Assembly (NCBI GenBank): GCA_964630905.1
Contig: CAZVWR010000007.1
Coordinates: 26,938-90,937, forward strand
Direction: 5' to 3'
DNA from: JAGOEX01 sp964630905
GTDB lineage: Bacteria > UBP6 > UBA1177
DNA: 64,000 nt
The position numbers and the translations under genes are program-made. This document shows, piece after piece, positions 45,709 through 54,989 of the stretch; within the stretch, counting starts at the first letter, position 1; each line of letters starts with the position of its first letter. Below the pieces are notes generated by a model that searched no databases, had not been told where the DNA came from, and was given only the letters and a program-made list of their open reading frames with translations.

Positions 45709-46458
45709 ATGATGAAAAAAGTGATGCTTTTGATGATAATGCTGTTTGCTTTGAGTATTACGGCGCAAGAGAAGACAGTTACAGATGTCAAAGAGATCCT
45801 TGATAAAATGGATAAGGTTTATCGCGCTGATTCTTCTGAATTTGAGATGGAAATGGAGATAATTACTCCCGACTGGACAAGAAAGATGAGAATGAAAGCG
45901 TGGAGTGAAGGGATGAAAAAGACATTTATCACTATTCTTTCCCCTTCAAAAGACAAGGGAATCGGCACTTTAAAAGTTGATAGTGACATGTGGAACTATT
46001 TTCCGAAAGTGAACAAAGTTATGAAAGTTCCGCCAAGCATGATGATGGGAAGCTGGATGGGAAGTGATTTTACAAATGACGACCTTGTGAAAGAAACCAC
46101 TTTCCTTGATGATCACACGGCAAAACTGCTGGATTCAAAAGATAAGGATATTATAGAAATTGAAATGATACCGAAAGAGAGCGCCGCTTCAGTCTGGGGA
46201 AAGATCGTCGCGAAGTTAAGAAAAAGCGATTATCTTCCTGTTTCGCAGGATTATTATGACGAAAAAGGGAAGCTGGTCAGGACGATGAAATTTTATGACA
46301 TTAAAAAGTTCGGTGACAGATCGATACCCGCAGTAATGGAAATAATTCCGCTTAATAAAACCGGGCATAGAACGAAGATCACCTATATAAACGGAAAATT
46401 CAACCTTAAACTGGATTCAGACACTTTCAGTTTGAGAAACCTCCAGAAAATGAGGTAG
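45709..46458 (+). CDS. LolA-like outer-membrane lipoprotein-sorting protein
   Basis: A 249-residue periplasmic protein with a signal peptide (MLLMIMLFALSITAQ). It belongs to the LolA-like 'outer-membrane lipoprotein-sorting' group (PF17131 type): DMWNYFPKVNKVMKVPPSMM and GSDFTNDDLVKE are its typical motifs. Such proteins form an open beta-sheet that carries a lipid or acyl chain across the periplasm. ATG 45709 (or 45712) follows GGAGG. It is the first of five tightly packed genes with two permeases, an ATPase and an outer-membrane barrel. Confidence 0.87.
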   Translation: MMKKVMLLMIMLFALSITAQEKTVTDVKEILDKMDKVYRADSSEFEMEMEIITPDWTRKMRMKAWSEGMKKTFITILSPSKDKGIGTLKVDSDMWNYFPKVNKVMKVPPSMMMGSWMGSDFTNDDLVKETTFLDDHTAKLLDSKDKDIIEIEMIPKESAASVWGKIVAKLRKSDYLPVSQDYYDEKGKLVRTMKFYDIKKFGDRSIPAVMEIIPLNKTGHRTKITYINGKFNLKLDSDTFSLRNLQKMR

Positions 46459-46460
46459 GC

Positions 46461-47690
46461 ATGATACTTTTTAAAATTGCTTTGCGAAATATTAAAAAAC
46501 AGAAGAGAAGGTCATTTTTCACCGCAGTTTCGATGATAGTCGGATTTGTCCTTCTTTCAATAACGATAGCTTTTAATGAAGGCGGTTACGGAAATGTCAT
46601 AAAATCATTTACTGAAGCAAAAACGGGTCATGTCCAGCTTCATCATAAGGAATATCTTGATAAACCGGGACTTTACAAAAATTTTGAGTGGAATGAGAAA
46701 CTTGAAAAGACACTTTCTTCCGTGAAATCTGTGAAAAATGTCTCGCCCCGTCTTTTTTCAGGGGCACTTGCCTTCATTGATAAGAAAACGACTGCAACCC
46801 AGATAAAAGGAATAGTTCCTGAACTTGAAGCAGGGCTGACAGCGCTTGATAAAAAAATAGGGAAAGGGAGATATCTGAGCAGTGGTGAAAAAATCAATGA
46901 AGTGTTGATAACAAATTCTCTTGCTGAAATTTTAAAAGCAGATGTCGGCAGTGAACTTATCCTGATCTCTCAGGGTGCTGACGGAAGCATTGCTAATGAT
47001 AAATTTGTTGTCGGCGGGATACTTTTAAAGGATCTTGATTCGCTTGAGAACAATACTGTCTTCATGCCTCTTGATACTGCACAGATTTATCTGACGCTTG
47101 ATGGAAAAATCCATGAAATGGCAATAATTACAGATGATTACCGCAATTCATTTGAATCGGCTACACAGATATCTCAAGCTCTTTTTTCTGCCGGAATAAA
47201 AGATGTCGCCAGCGAGCCGTGGGAAGTTGTCGAGCAGCAGTTCTTTACAAGCATGAATGCTGACAAGCAGGGGACAGTTATTGTCTATATCGTGATAATT
47301 CTAATTGTCGGAATAGGTGTTTTAAACACGGTTCTGATGTCGATACTTGAACGGATGAGGGAATACGGAGTTATGAAAGCGATGGGGACAACCCCGTTTT
47401 TCATTTTCAATTCGATCGCTCTTGAAACTCTTCTCCTTTCAGTTTTTGCATCAATTGCCGGATTTTTTTTGAGCCTTCTTGCGAACTGGCCGTTAAAAGT
47501 TTACGGGATAACATATCCTGATCCTATATCTGTGGGCGGAATATTCATTGAGACCATTAATGCCGAATATGTTGCTGAAGCGTTTTATGTCCCTGTAATT
47601 GTTATAATATTGTCATCTGTTATAGCTTCGCTTCTCCCTGCATATAAAGCATCTGTGGCTGATCCGGTAAAATCAATGAGAAGTTATTAA
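46461..47690 (+). CDS. ABC transporter permease, FtsX/LolC-MacB type (first copy)
   Basis: A 409-residue inner-membrane protein with one N-terminal helix, a large periplasmic MacB-type domain and three C-terminal helices (near residues 272-405). The start KIALRNIKKQKRRSFFTAVSM and the GIGVLNTVLMSILERMREYGVMKAMG segment define the FtsX/LolC/LolE group, which extracts lipids or lipoproteins rather than importing solutes. It starts 2 bases after the LolA-like gene and pairs with the similar permease that follows. Confidence 0.9.
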   Translation: MILFKIALRNIKKQKRRSFFTAVSMIVGFVLLSITIAFNEGGYGNVIKSFTEAKTGHVQLHHKEYLDKPGLYKNFEWNEKLEKTLSSVKSVKNVSPRLFSGALAFIDKKTTATQIKGIVPELEAGLTALDKKIGKGRYLSSGEKINEVLITNSLAEILKADVGSELILISQGADGSIANDKFVVGGILLKDLDSLENNTVFMPLDTAQIYLTLDGKIHEMAIITDDYRNSFESATQISQALFSAGIKDVASEPWEVVEQQFFTSMNADKQGTVIVYIVIILIVGIGVLNTVLMSILERMREYGVMKAMGTTPFFIFNSIALETLLLSVFASIAGFFLSLLANWPLKVYGITYPDPISVGGIFIETINAEYVAEAFYVPVIVIILSSVIASLLPAYKASVADPVKSMRSY

Positions 47691-47702
47691 GGGGAGATAA
47701 AT

Positions 47703-48926
47703 ATGCTGTTAAAAATGGCGTGGAGAAATATTTTAAGAAACAAAAGAAGGTCGTTCATCGCGGCAGGTGCGATCAGTATGGGACTTACTGCTCTCATTTT
47801 TGTTGATGCTCTTCAGGAAGGCATGATAATAAACATGGTCAAGGCCGGAACATCATCATTCATGGGTGAAGCACAGATCCACAGCGAAGGGTTTACCAAC
47901 ACAATGGAAGTCGAAAAAGTGATAGTTGATCACGATAATATATTGAAAGAACTTGAAAAAGAGAGTGAAGTGAAAGCTTTTGCACCAAGAGTTAAGACAC
48001 TCGGAATGGTGACAAGTGCAGGAAATGTGCAGTCGCTTCTTCTTGTCGGAATAGATCCGCAGAAGGAAAAAGAGCTTTCTGTCATGGATGATGCGATCAT
48101 TGAAGGGGAGTATCTGACAGGCACAAACGAAAGAGGAGTCGTTCTTGGAAACAGGCTTGCCGAGATCCTTGAAGTTGAAGTGGGAGACAGGCTTGTTGTT
48201 ACAGTGGCACAGGCGCATACCGGTGAAATGGCTCAGGAAATGATGAGAGTGAAGGGGGTCTTCAAACTCGGAATAAGGGAGCTTGACAGGAATATTGCTT
48301 TCATTCCTGTTGAACGGGCTTCGACGATGCTCGGTTTAAACGGCGGGATACACGAAATTGCAATAAAATTCAATGACCATCAGACATCATGGATAAAAGA
48401 TCTGCCTCTGTGGGAAAAATATTCAAAGAACGGGAACACATGCAGGAACTGGATGAAACTCCTTCCTGAGATGGAGGCGATGCTTTCAATGTCAGCTTAT
48501 TCAAAATATATTATCGGCTTTATTCTCTTTATGCTTGTGGCCGGAATTATTGTGAACACCCTTTTCATGTCGATCTATGAGAGGATGTTCGAATTCGGCG
48601 TTATGAGGGCGATCGGGGTGAAACCTTTTAAACTTGGGTCTCTGATTGTTCTTGAATCAGCGGTCCTTGCTGTTCTTGCGACATTTTTAGGGATTGTTAC
48701 ATCTCTGATATTAAACGGAATACTGGCAAAAACAGGGATAGATTATACCGGAACTGAATTCATGAGCGTTTCGATCACGGAATATATTTATCCGGTTTTT
48801 ACAGTCGAGCAATATACGCTGTTCCCACTATCGTTAATAATATTCACAATGATAACAGGTGTTTACCCTGCAATTCATGCTGCTAATATTACACCGGTAA
48901 ATGCTATGAAAAAAGGATCAAAATAG
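47703..48926 (+). CDS. ABC transporter permease, FtsX/LolC-MacB type (second copy)
   Basis: A 407-residue permease with the same build as its upstream neighbour (KMAWRNILRNKRRSFIAAGAIS; NTLFMSIYERMFEFGVMRAIG) and visible sequence similarity to it. The two would form a heterodimer, as LolC and LolE do. A GGGGAG site precedes the ATG. It lies 12 bases after the first permease and 9 before the ATPase gene. Confidence 0.9.
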   Translation: MLLKMAWRNILRNKRRSFIAAGAISMGLTALIFVDALQEGMIINMVKAGTSSFMGEAQIHSEGFTNTMEVEKVIVDHDNILKELEKESEVKAFAPRVKTLGMVTSAGNVQSLLLVGIDPQKEKELSVMDDAIIEGEYLTGTNERGVVLGNRLAEILEVEVGDRLVVTVAQAHTGEMAQEMMRVKGVFKLGIRELDRNIAFIPVERASTMLGLNGGIHEIAIKFNDHQTSWIKDLPLWEKYSKNGNTCRNWMKLLPEMEAMLSMSAYSKYIIGFILFMLVAGIIVNTLFMSIYERMFEFGVMRAIGVKPFKLGSLIVLESAVLAVLATFLGIVTSLILNGILAKTGIDYTGTEFMSVSITEYIYPVFTVEQYTLFPLSLIIFTMITGVYPAIHAANITPVNAMKKGSK

Positions 48927-48935
48927 GAGGATATC

Positions 48936-49619
48936 ATGGATGTGATCAAAGTTGAGAATGTATTAAGGACATACATTGCGGGCGAGATCGAAGTTCACGC
49001 ATTAAGAGGAGTCGACATAACAATTAAAAAAGGGGAATTCACAGCAATTGCAGGACCTTCGGGGTCAGGAAAAACAACTCTGCTGAACATTATCGGAGGA
49101 CTTGACATTCCAAGTAGCGGGGATGTTTTTCTGGGGGGGAAACTTATCAGCAAAATGAGTGGCAGTGAACTTTCAAATTTCAGACGGGACCATGTCGGTT
49201 TTATTTTCCAGAGCTATAATCTCATACCGGTTCTGACTGTCGAAGAGAATATTGAATTTGTTATGCTTCTTCAGGGTGTTGAAAGATCGGTCAGATCAAA
49301 GAAAGTCAAGGAAATACTTGATGTTATAGGATTAACTGGCAGTCACGACCGTCTTCCTTCACAGCTTTCGGGCGGTCAGCAGCAGAGAGTTGCCGTTGCC
49401 CGTGCTATCGTTTCCGAGCCGGACATAATTCTTGCCGATGAGCCGACAGCGAATCTTGATTCCGCAACTGGTTCAGCACTGCTTGACATGATGAAAAAAC
49501 TCAATGAAGAGAAGGGGATAACTTTTATTTTCTCAACCCACGATAAAATGATAATGGACAGAGCGAGACGGCTTGTAAAACTTCATGACGGCAGAATATC
49601 AAGCGATGAAACAAGATAA
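48936..49619 (+). CDS. ABC transporter ATP-binding protein, LolD/MacB type
   Basis: A 227-residue ATPase. Walker A GPSGSGKTTLLN (about residues 40-51), Q-loop FIFQSYNLIP, signature LSGGQQQRVAVARAI and Walker B IILADEPTANLD are all intact. The sequence type (HALRGVDITIKKGEF) is that of LolD/MacB/FtsE. It would power the two preceding permeases. Its last 14 bases overlap the following barrel gene. Confidence 0.94.
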   Translation: MDVIKVENVLRTYIAGEIEVHALRGVDITIKKGEFTAIAGPSGSGKTTLLNIIGGLDIPSSGDVFLGGKLISKMSGSELSNFRRDHVGFIFQSYNLIPVLTVEENIEFVMLLQGVERSVRSKKVKEILDVIGLTGSHDRLPSQLSGGQQQRVAVARAIVSEPDIILADEPTANLDSATGSALLDMMKKLNEEKGITFIFSTHDKMIMDRARRLVKLHDGRISSDETR

Positions 49620-50832
49620 GACTTTAATTTTATTATTTATTCTCTTTTTGACGCTTAGTTTGTTAAAAGCCGAGGAAAGTTCGTTTGAGATAGATCTGAG
49701 AGGTTATTCAAACACAAATCTCATGTTCTACCGCATTCCTGACGGGTATCAGGCGTTCGGAATTGAAAAAGGGACATATTTTGAATTTTCAAATATTACA
49801 AGGGCGTCACTCATTTCAACTCCGGCTGAATGGGTAACCTTGGAAGTTGCTTATTCGATCGCTCCTTCTGTGACCGATCTTAAACGGAGCTCTCTTGCAT
49901 TCAATGAGCCGAGCGTTGACAGATATAGACTGATAGATGTTCCTGAATTCATTAGCGAATATGATTACGGCAGTATTTCGCAGAACATTGACCGCGTGAC
50001 TGCACAGTTTCGGACTCCGTTTGCCGATATTACTGCCGGAAGGCAGGCAATATCGTTTGGAAGCGGAAGGTTTTTTAATCCGACCGATGTTTTTTCACCA
50101 TTTTCGTATCAGGCACTTAACAAAGAGGAAAAAACAGGTGTTGATGCTCTGAGGGTTCAGGTCCCGATCGGCAAAATGAGTGAAATTGATCTTGGATATG
50201 TGATCGGAGAGGAAGGAAACTGGAAAAAAAGTGCCGCGTTCTTTCGTGGAAAGTTTGATCTGAAAGGGACAGATCTTTCAATAATTGCAATGGAATATAA
50301 GACTCATTTTATGACAGGGATCAACATAAGTTCATCAATAAAAGGGGCAGGGGTGTGGCTCGAGGCGGCATATACTTTTTCAAACCTTCTTGAAAAATAT
50401 GATAAAGATCAGAATTTCTTCAGGATCTCAGCGGGAGCTGACTACTATTTTTCAGGCGATTTCTATCTTTTCGGGGAATACCACTATTCATCGGCAGGGA
50501 CAATTGACAAAAAGGATTATCTTTTTAATTCAGCAACAAAAACAAGTGCTTATAAAGACGGCGGAGTTTATCTTCTCGGGGAGCACTATTTCGCACCCGG
50601 TTTCAGCTGGCAGGTTCATCCGCTTGTTTCACTATCGTTAGCGGTTTTAATGAATCTCACAGACCCTTCTGCAATGATAAGCCCCAAGATCTCATTCTCA
50701 CTTGATGAAGACATTCTGATTGATATCGGTGCATCTATCAATGCGGGAAAAAGGATAAAGAGCAGCGAACTCAAAAGCGAATTTGGAAGTTATTCCGATT
50801 TTTATTATCTAAGTGCAAGGCTTTATTTCTAA
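49606..50832 (+). CDS. Predicted outer-membrane beta-barrel of the Lol-like operon
   Basis: A 408-residue exported protein with a signal peptide (KTLILLFILFLTLSLLKAEE) and a body of alternating amphipathic strands ending in an aromatic residue (LYF). The TAGRQAISFGSGRFFNPTDVF segment resembles barrels of the DUF1302/alginate-export kind. The start ATG 49606 overlaps the ATPase gene, indicating translational coupling. By position it is the outer-membrane end of an export route consisting of permeases, LolA-like carrier and barrel. The cargo is unknown. Confidence 0.8.
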   Translation: MKQDKTLILLFILFLTLSLLKAEESSFEIDLRGYSNTNLMFYRIPDGYQAFGIEKGTYFEFSNITRASLISTPAEWVTLEVAYSIAPSVTDLKRSSLAFNEPSVDRYRLIDVPEFISEYDYGSISQNIDRVTAQFRTPFADITAGRQAISFGSGRFFNPTDVFSPFSYQALNKEEKTGVDALRVQVPIGKMSEIDLGYVIGEEGNWKKSAAFFRGKFDLKGTDLSIIAMEYKTHFMTGINISSSIKGAGVWLEAAYTFSNLLEKYDKDQNFFRISAGADYYFSGDFYLFGEYHYSSAGTIDKKDYLFNSATKTSAYKDGGVYLLGEHYFAPGFSWQVHPLVSLSLAVLMNLTDPSAMISPKISFSLDEDILIDIGASINAGKRIKSSELKSEFGSYSDFYYLSARLYF

Positions 50833-50852
50833 ATTAATTCAGAGTGTTGCCT

Positions 50853-52757
50853 CTATTTAAGGACTCTTAGATCGAGTCCGCCCGGATACATATAACTTAC
50901 ATCCATTCCCCAGCCATAGATGAGTATGCCGCAAGGTCCGGTGCAGTTTAGCTGATGTCTCATAAAATCTTCATCAAGCTCAAAAATGTAGAATATTTTA
51001 TCAGAACCGTAAACTGTTCCCTGTTTTACCGGTACAGGTGAGGTTTCGTCAAGTGTGACAAAAACACCCTGATCGGTCACAACCTGAACAAAATTCTCAT
51101 TTCCGTCATCTTCCCCTTTAACAGAGCTTGAAAAGAAGAAATATTCGTTTCTAAACTGTTCAACTGGAGGGATTATCGACATTGCCGGATCTCCGTAACA
51201 GCCTGCATGTGATGAGCCTGTAGTGGTGTCACGGCAGTCAAAGCTCTGATCTTCAGATCCGCTAAGGTACTGGACAACCTGAACAGGCTTATCTGCTTCA
51301 ATAAAAGATGAACCGGGATCAAAACCGTCACCCCAGAAATAATATATCTCATACTGGTGCCACTGGCCTTTATTTAAAGTGACATTAACTTCGCTGCCCG
51401 ACTCCTGTTTATCATCCATGATCTTTATTTTGACATTTGTAGAGTCTTCTGATGCCACAATTCTTATCACATCCCTTTCCTTCTCTCTCGGCCTGGTTTT
51501 TACAACAGCATAACGCTGACCCCAGCGGTTCACAGGCAGAAGCTGATGTTCAAGATGATCGCAGTATCCTCTGTCTTTGGGAATGTTTGCACATCCATGT
51601 CCTCCGAAAACTGCAAAAGGGGAACATTTCTTAATTGGATCTTTGCAGTGAACTCTTGTCCCTGTAAGGTCATCCAGATTATTTCCGCTTGTAATATTAA
51701 GCACTTCTCCTTTTCTGACTGTGACATTGAAAGGTGTGCCTGCCGGGGATGCAGGTATTCCGCCGCCGCCCTTTATTTCGACTGTCGGAACTATTTCCAG
51801 CTCGACATCCATATTATTTACCCCTATCACGGTGAAATACCCGGGACCGTCGCTTCCCACTCCGGTCTGGTCTTCATAAGTTGAAACATAGTAATCATTT
51901 CCAAGTTTTTTCGAAGGGAACAGGAGTGATGCGTCATTTGATGAAAGATTTTCAAAAGGATTGAACTGGTATATCGTTACAGGAACATCGCTCTGAATAT
52001 GATAGCTCAGGAAACTTGCCGAAGTCCCGATAAGCATTCTGTCGTCTTTTCTGGGAGTTACAAGAATGATCTCTTTTGGCGGAATGGTGATGGCAAAGCC
52101 GGAATCTTTGTTGTCGCATTTCATCGCATCATAAGGATTGCCGAAGATGTCATTTTCAACAGTTTTATAACAGTAGGCAAATTCACTGACCGGTGTTTCT
52201 GTTCCGTCCGGAAGGGTTTTAAGCAGCTTTATTGTTGCTGTAAGAGTAGGATGTGTGTTCGCGATCGCTACTGAAAAGCTGTCATGCTCTGTCACAAGTT
52301 CTGTTTTTCTGCCGTTGTAGAGTTTTGCTGTGTAGAACTCACATCCTTCATAACTGCTTCCAGATGCCGCACAAGCCTCCGATTCACATTTTCCGAAAAA
52401 ACAGACGAGTCCGTTTTCACATGTTTCGACAGGAGTTTCATTCAGACCGGTCCCTTCAGCATTGCATTCATAGACTGCGTCATTGTCAGAAGGGTTGCAG
52501 ACTCTCATTCCTGGAGTGCAGGTTATTGACGGATCTTCATTGTCAGGGGTCTCTTTGCTGTCATCATCGGTTTTAGATGAGTTGTCATCTGAGTTTTCGG
52601 TGTCACTGCCGGCTGAATCACCGTCAGCAGACGGATCATTGTCGGTCGCTTCAGAGTCATTGAGGTTCTCATTTTCGGAAACGGACTCTTCATCTTTTGT
52701 ACAGGAAAGGAAGAACACAGTAAATACGAAAACAATAAAAACAATTACATTCTTCAT
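50853..52757 (-). CDS. IgGFc-binding-like surface lipoprotein
   Basis: A 634-residue lipoprotein. The signal peptide ends in FFLSC (Cys19), followed by ~55 residues of Asp/Ser/Glu/Asn linker and a short Cys-rich module (CTPGMRVCNP, CENGLVCFFGKC). The main domain (about 140-630) resembles the IgGFc-binding protein N-terminal domain that is common in Myxococcota surface proteins; TIYQFNPFEN, VFGGHGCANIP and VQYLSGSEDQ are typical segments. It has its own strong promoter at 52801-52829 and a GGAG site. The likely role is adhesion or surface binding; the name does not imply antibody binding here. Confidence 0.84.
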   Translation of the reverse strand: MKNVIVFIVFVFTVFFLSCTKDEESVSENENLNDSEATDNDPSADGDSAGSDTENSDDNSSKTDDDSKETPDNEDPSITCTPGMRVCNPSDNDAVYECNAEGTGLNETPVETCENGLVCFFGKCESEACAASGSSYEGCEFYTAKLYNGRKTELVTEHDSFSVAIANTHPTLTATIKLLKTLPDGTETPVSEFAYCYKTVENDIFGNPYDAMKCDNKDSGFAITIPPKEIILVTPRKDDRMLIGTSASFLSYHIQSDVPVTIYQFNPFENLSSNDASLLFPSKKLGNDYYVSTYEDQTGVGSDGPGYFTVIGVNNMDVELEIVPTVEIKGGGGIPASPAGTPFNVTVRKGEVLNITSGNNLDDLTGTRVHCKDPIKKCSPFAVFGGHGCANIPKDRGYCDHLEHQLLPVNRWGQRYAVVKTRPREKERDVIRIVASEDSTNVKIKIMDDKQESGSEVNVTLNKGQWHQYEIYYFWGDGFDPGSSFIEADKPVQVVQYLSGSEDQSFDCRDTTTGSSHAGCYGDPAMSIIPPVEQFRNEYFFFSSSVKGEDDGNENFVQVVTDQGVFVTLDETSPVPVKQGTVYGSDKIFYIFELDEDFMRHQLNCTGPCGILIYGWGMDVSYMYPGGLDLRVLK

Positions 52758-52800
52758 TCAACATCTCCTTGTTAGACAGAAAACATTCACACACAGGCCG

Positions 52801-52829
52801 ATAATAGGTGATATGCGACTTTATGTCAA
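52801..52829 (-). promoter_or_regulatory. Consensus sigma-70-type promoter of the IgGFc-binding-like gene
   Basis: Minus-strand -35 TTGACA (plus 52824-52829) and -10 TATTAT (52801-52806) with a 17-base spacer, about 44 bases before the ATG. It is the closest to consensus in the window, suggesting strong expression. Confidence 0.75.
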
Positions 52830-52860
52830 AAAAACAGATGATGAAAAACGGGAATTCGGT

Positions 52861-53487
52861 TCATACACGGTAACTTATTGTCAGTCCGTGTCCGATGGGA
52901 AGTATTGTGGAAAAGAGTTTTTTGTGTGCAAAAACGGCTCTGTTGTAGTCGTGGGTGTAGTCGCCAAGTCCGCTTCTTACTGTTTCAATGACTCTGAAAA
53001 GGGTGTCGTCAGCGATGATTATCCCCCCTTTTTTGCACAATTTAACAGTGTTTTCAAGCATTAACGGGTAAAGATATTTTCCGCTGTCCTGAAATATCAG
53101 GTCATATTTTTTCTTCTTTGAAATAAGCTCAGGAAGAACAGTTTCGATCTTTCCTTTGATAAGCTCAACATTGTCAACTCCTGCTTCATTCAGGTTTTTC
53201 TGCGCTTCCTCGGCCATTCTGTCGTGTCCTTCAATGGTGGTAATGTGACCGCCTGTTCCTTTTAAAGCGTTCGCCATCCAGATGCTTGAATAACCATTGC
53301 TGGTTCCAAGTTCAAGCACTTTTTTGGCTTTTGTCAGTTTTATCAGAAAAACCAGCAGTTTCCCGATCTCCATTTCGATCATAGGCTGTATATCATTGCG
53401 GCTCCGGTTTACTTTTTTCAGTTCGTCAAGAAATCCGTTATCGTGTTTTATAAAATCGCTCAGATACTGTGCTGTTCTTGTGTCCAT
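52861..53487 (-). CDS. Class I SAM-dependent O-methyltransferase
   Basis: A 208-residue methyltransferase of the catechol/caffeoyl-CoA O-methyltransferase group (Methyltransf_3). The SAM-binding motif VLELGTSNGYSSIWMA (about 58-73), TIEGHDRM and the YDLIFQDSGKYLY segment carrying the metal-site Asp are present. It begins 10 bases after the sigma-54 activator gene on the same strand, so both are probably one transcript. Small-molecule substrate unknown; its link to the redox operon on the other side is only positional. Confidence 0.88.
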   Translation of the reverse strand: MDTRTAQYLSDFIKHDNGFLDELKKVNRSRNDIQPMIEMEIGKLLVFLIKLTKAKKVLELGTSNGYSSIWMANALKGTGGHITTIEGHDRMAEEAQKNLNEAGVDNVELIKGKIETVLPELISKKKKYDLIFQDSGKYLYPLMLENTVKLCKKGGIIIADDTLFRVIETVRSGLGDYTHDYNRAVFAHKKLFSTILPIGHGLTISYRV

Positions 53488-53497
53488 GTTTGACTCC

Positions 53498-54841
53498 TTA
53501 TAACAAGTTGAATTTTTTCATTTTTTTCCACAAAGCGACAGTGCTTATCCCAAGATGTGCAGCAACATCCTTCCTTGCAAATTTATACTTTTTAAGCAGT
53601 TGTGCAAGTTCTTGTGCATTTACCGGAGCCCTGCTGAATTTATTCTGTTTTGAGCCATTCTCAATAGTTTTTGCAAAATATCCGGTCTTTGAGGAAACAA
53701 TGCTTTCGGGAAGGTCCGCTGATGTTATCTCACCGTCACTTCTGAAAATGAAAGCATACTCGATGGCGTTTTCAAGTTCTCTGACATTACCGGGCCAAGT
53801 ATGGTCCATGATGATCTGCAGAGCTGAACGGCTGATACCTGAAACGCTTTTTCCATATTTTAAGTTCAGTTTTTCGATCAGATGCTCTGTTATCAGAAAG
53901 ATGTCTGAACCCCTTTCCCGCAAAGGTGACGTTCTCAAAGGGAACACATTGAGCCGGAAAAAGAGATCTTCTCTGAATTTTCCATCGGCAACCATCTGTC
54001 TTAGATCTCTGTTCGTAGCTGTGATAAGCCTTATGTCAACTTTTCTTTCCCTGTTCTCTCCGACACGGGTGATCACTTTCTCCTGAACAGCCCGAAGCAG
54101 TTTGACCTGCGTTGAAGAGGATATGTCGCCAATTTCATCCAGAAAAAGGGTTCCACCGTCAGCAGCTTCGAATTTTCCAGCCCTATCGCTTACTGCGCCG
54201 GTGAAAGATCCTTTTACATGACCGAAAAGTTCGCTTTCAAGAAGATTTTCAGCTAAAGACGAGCAGTTTACCTTGATGAAAGGACCTTTTCTTCTTGAAC
54301 TTTCATTGTGTATCGCTGAAGCCGCAAGCTCTTTTCCTGTTCCGCTTTCACCTGTTATCAGAACTGTGACATCGCTAGTTGAAGCAAGCTCAATATGTCT
54401 GAAAAGGGTTTTCATCGGTTCACTTTCACCGATCATGTTGTGAAACTGTGTTTTTGATATCTCATTAGCAGGGAGAATGTTGCATCCTTCAAGTCTGGTA
54501 AGATCGGTGACACAGAAAATAACGGCATCAGAGATGTTTTCAAAGGGTGCGCTTATTCCCGAAATGAAAACAGGTTTAAATCCGCCATCCCTTTTTGAAA
54601 GGTAAAGATGTCTCTGGATAACTTTTTCCCCCTGTTTGCAAAGGCAGTCGCTGTCATCAGGTTTCATAAGCTCTCCGCCCGATCTTCTGAATTCAAAAGC
54701 GGCAATACCCCGTCTTGAAACAAGATTTCTCGTAACTCCGGCAAGTTCAAGCATTGTTTCATTGACGAAATGGACATTATAATTTCTATCTGTCACGAAT
54801 ACTCCGCAGGGTATAGCCTCTATCAGCCTGTTCTTTTTCAT
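53498..54841 (-). CDS. Sigma-54-dependent activator with N-terminal PAS domain
   Basis: A 447-residue NtrC-family activator. ATG 54841 follows GAGAGG; a longer in-frame start has no site. Residues ~1-115 are a PAS sensor with a CLC pair (Cys66, Cys68) and further cysteines, which could bind a cofactor or sense redox. The AAA+ domain has Walker A GESGTGKE (164-171), the sigma-54 contact loop GSFTGA (211-216) and Walker B GGTLFLDEIG. A FIS-type helix-turn-helix closes the protein (KDVAAHLGISTVALWKKMK). It is divergent from the thioredoxin operon, which has a good sigma-54 promoter, so that operon is its most likely target. Confidence 0.93.
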   Translation of the reverse strand: MKKNRLIEAIPCGVFVTDRNYNVHFVNETMLELAGVTRNLVSRRGIAAFEFRRSGGELMKPDDSDCLCKQGEKVIQRHLYLSKRDGGFKPVFISGISAPFENISDAVIFCVTDLTRLEGCNILPANEISKTQFHNMIGESEPMKTLFRHIELASTSDVTVLITGESGTGKELAASAIHNESSRRKGPFIKVNCSSLAENLLESELFGHVKGSFTGAVSDRAGKFEAADGGTLFLDEIGDISSSTQVKLLRAVQEKVITRVGENRERKVDIRLITATNRDLRQMVADGKFREDLFFRLNVFPLRTSPLRERGSDIFLITEHLIEKLNLKYGKSVSGISRSALQIIMDHTWPGNVRELENAIEYAFIFRSDGEITSADLPESIVSSKTGYFAKTIENGSKQNKFSRAPVNAQELAQLLKKYKFARKDVAAHLGISTVALWKKMKKFNLL

Positions 54842-54851
54842 GAAGCCTCTC

Positions 54852-54909
54852 AAGTTAATTAACAAAATCAAGTTAATATAACATAATTCTTTAAGTTAAT
54901 GCAAGTTAT
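54852..54909. promoter_or_regulatory. Clustered AAGTTA repeats, candidate activator-binding sites
   Basis: Four AAGTTA(A)T copies begin at 54852, 54870, 54893 and 54903. Two extend into palindromes: GTTAATTAAC (54854-54863, perfect) and GTTA-ATA-TAAC (54872-54882). They lie about 35-90 bases upstream of the sigma-54 promoter, where enhancer sites for NtrC-type activators usually sit, and next to the activator's own start. Confidence 0.55.
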
Positions 54910-54941
54910 TTCTTAAAAGGTCATTTTCCAGTGGTTTTTTC

Positions 54942-54956
54942 AGGCACGGTTATTGT
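54942..54956 (+). promoter_or_regulatory. Sigma-54 (-24/-12) promoter of the thioredoxin operon
   Basis: AGGCACG-GTTA-TTGT matches the TGGCACG-N4-TTGC consensus with the correct 10-base gap between the GG and the -13 G. Only the leading base and the final -12 base differ. Transcription would start near 54968, just before the GGAGGTG ribosome site. The divergent gene encodes a sigma-54 activator. Confidence 0.7.
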
Positions 54957-54989
54957 ATATATTTACTGTCTTTTATTTGGAGGTGTGAT

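Noticed and set aside
50842..50868. AGAGT...ACTCT inverted repeat between convergent genes as a terminator
   Set aside because: The stem is 5 bp with a 17-base loop and there is no following T-run; too weak to call.
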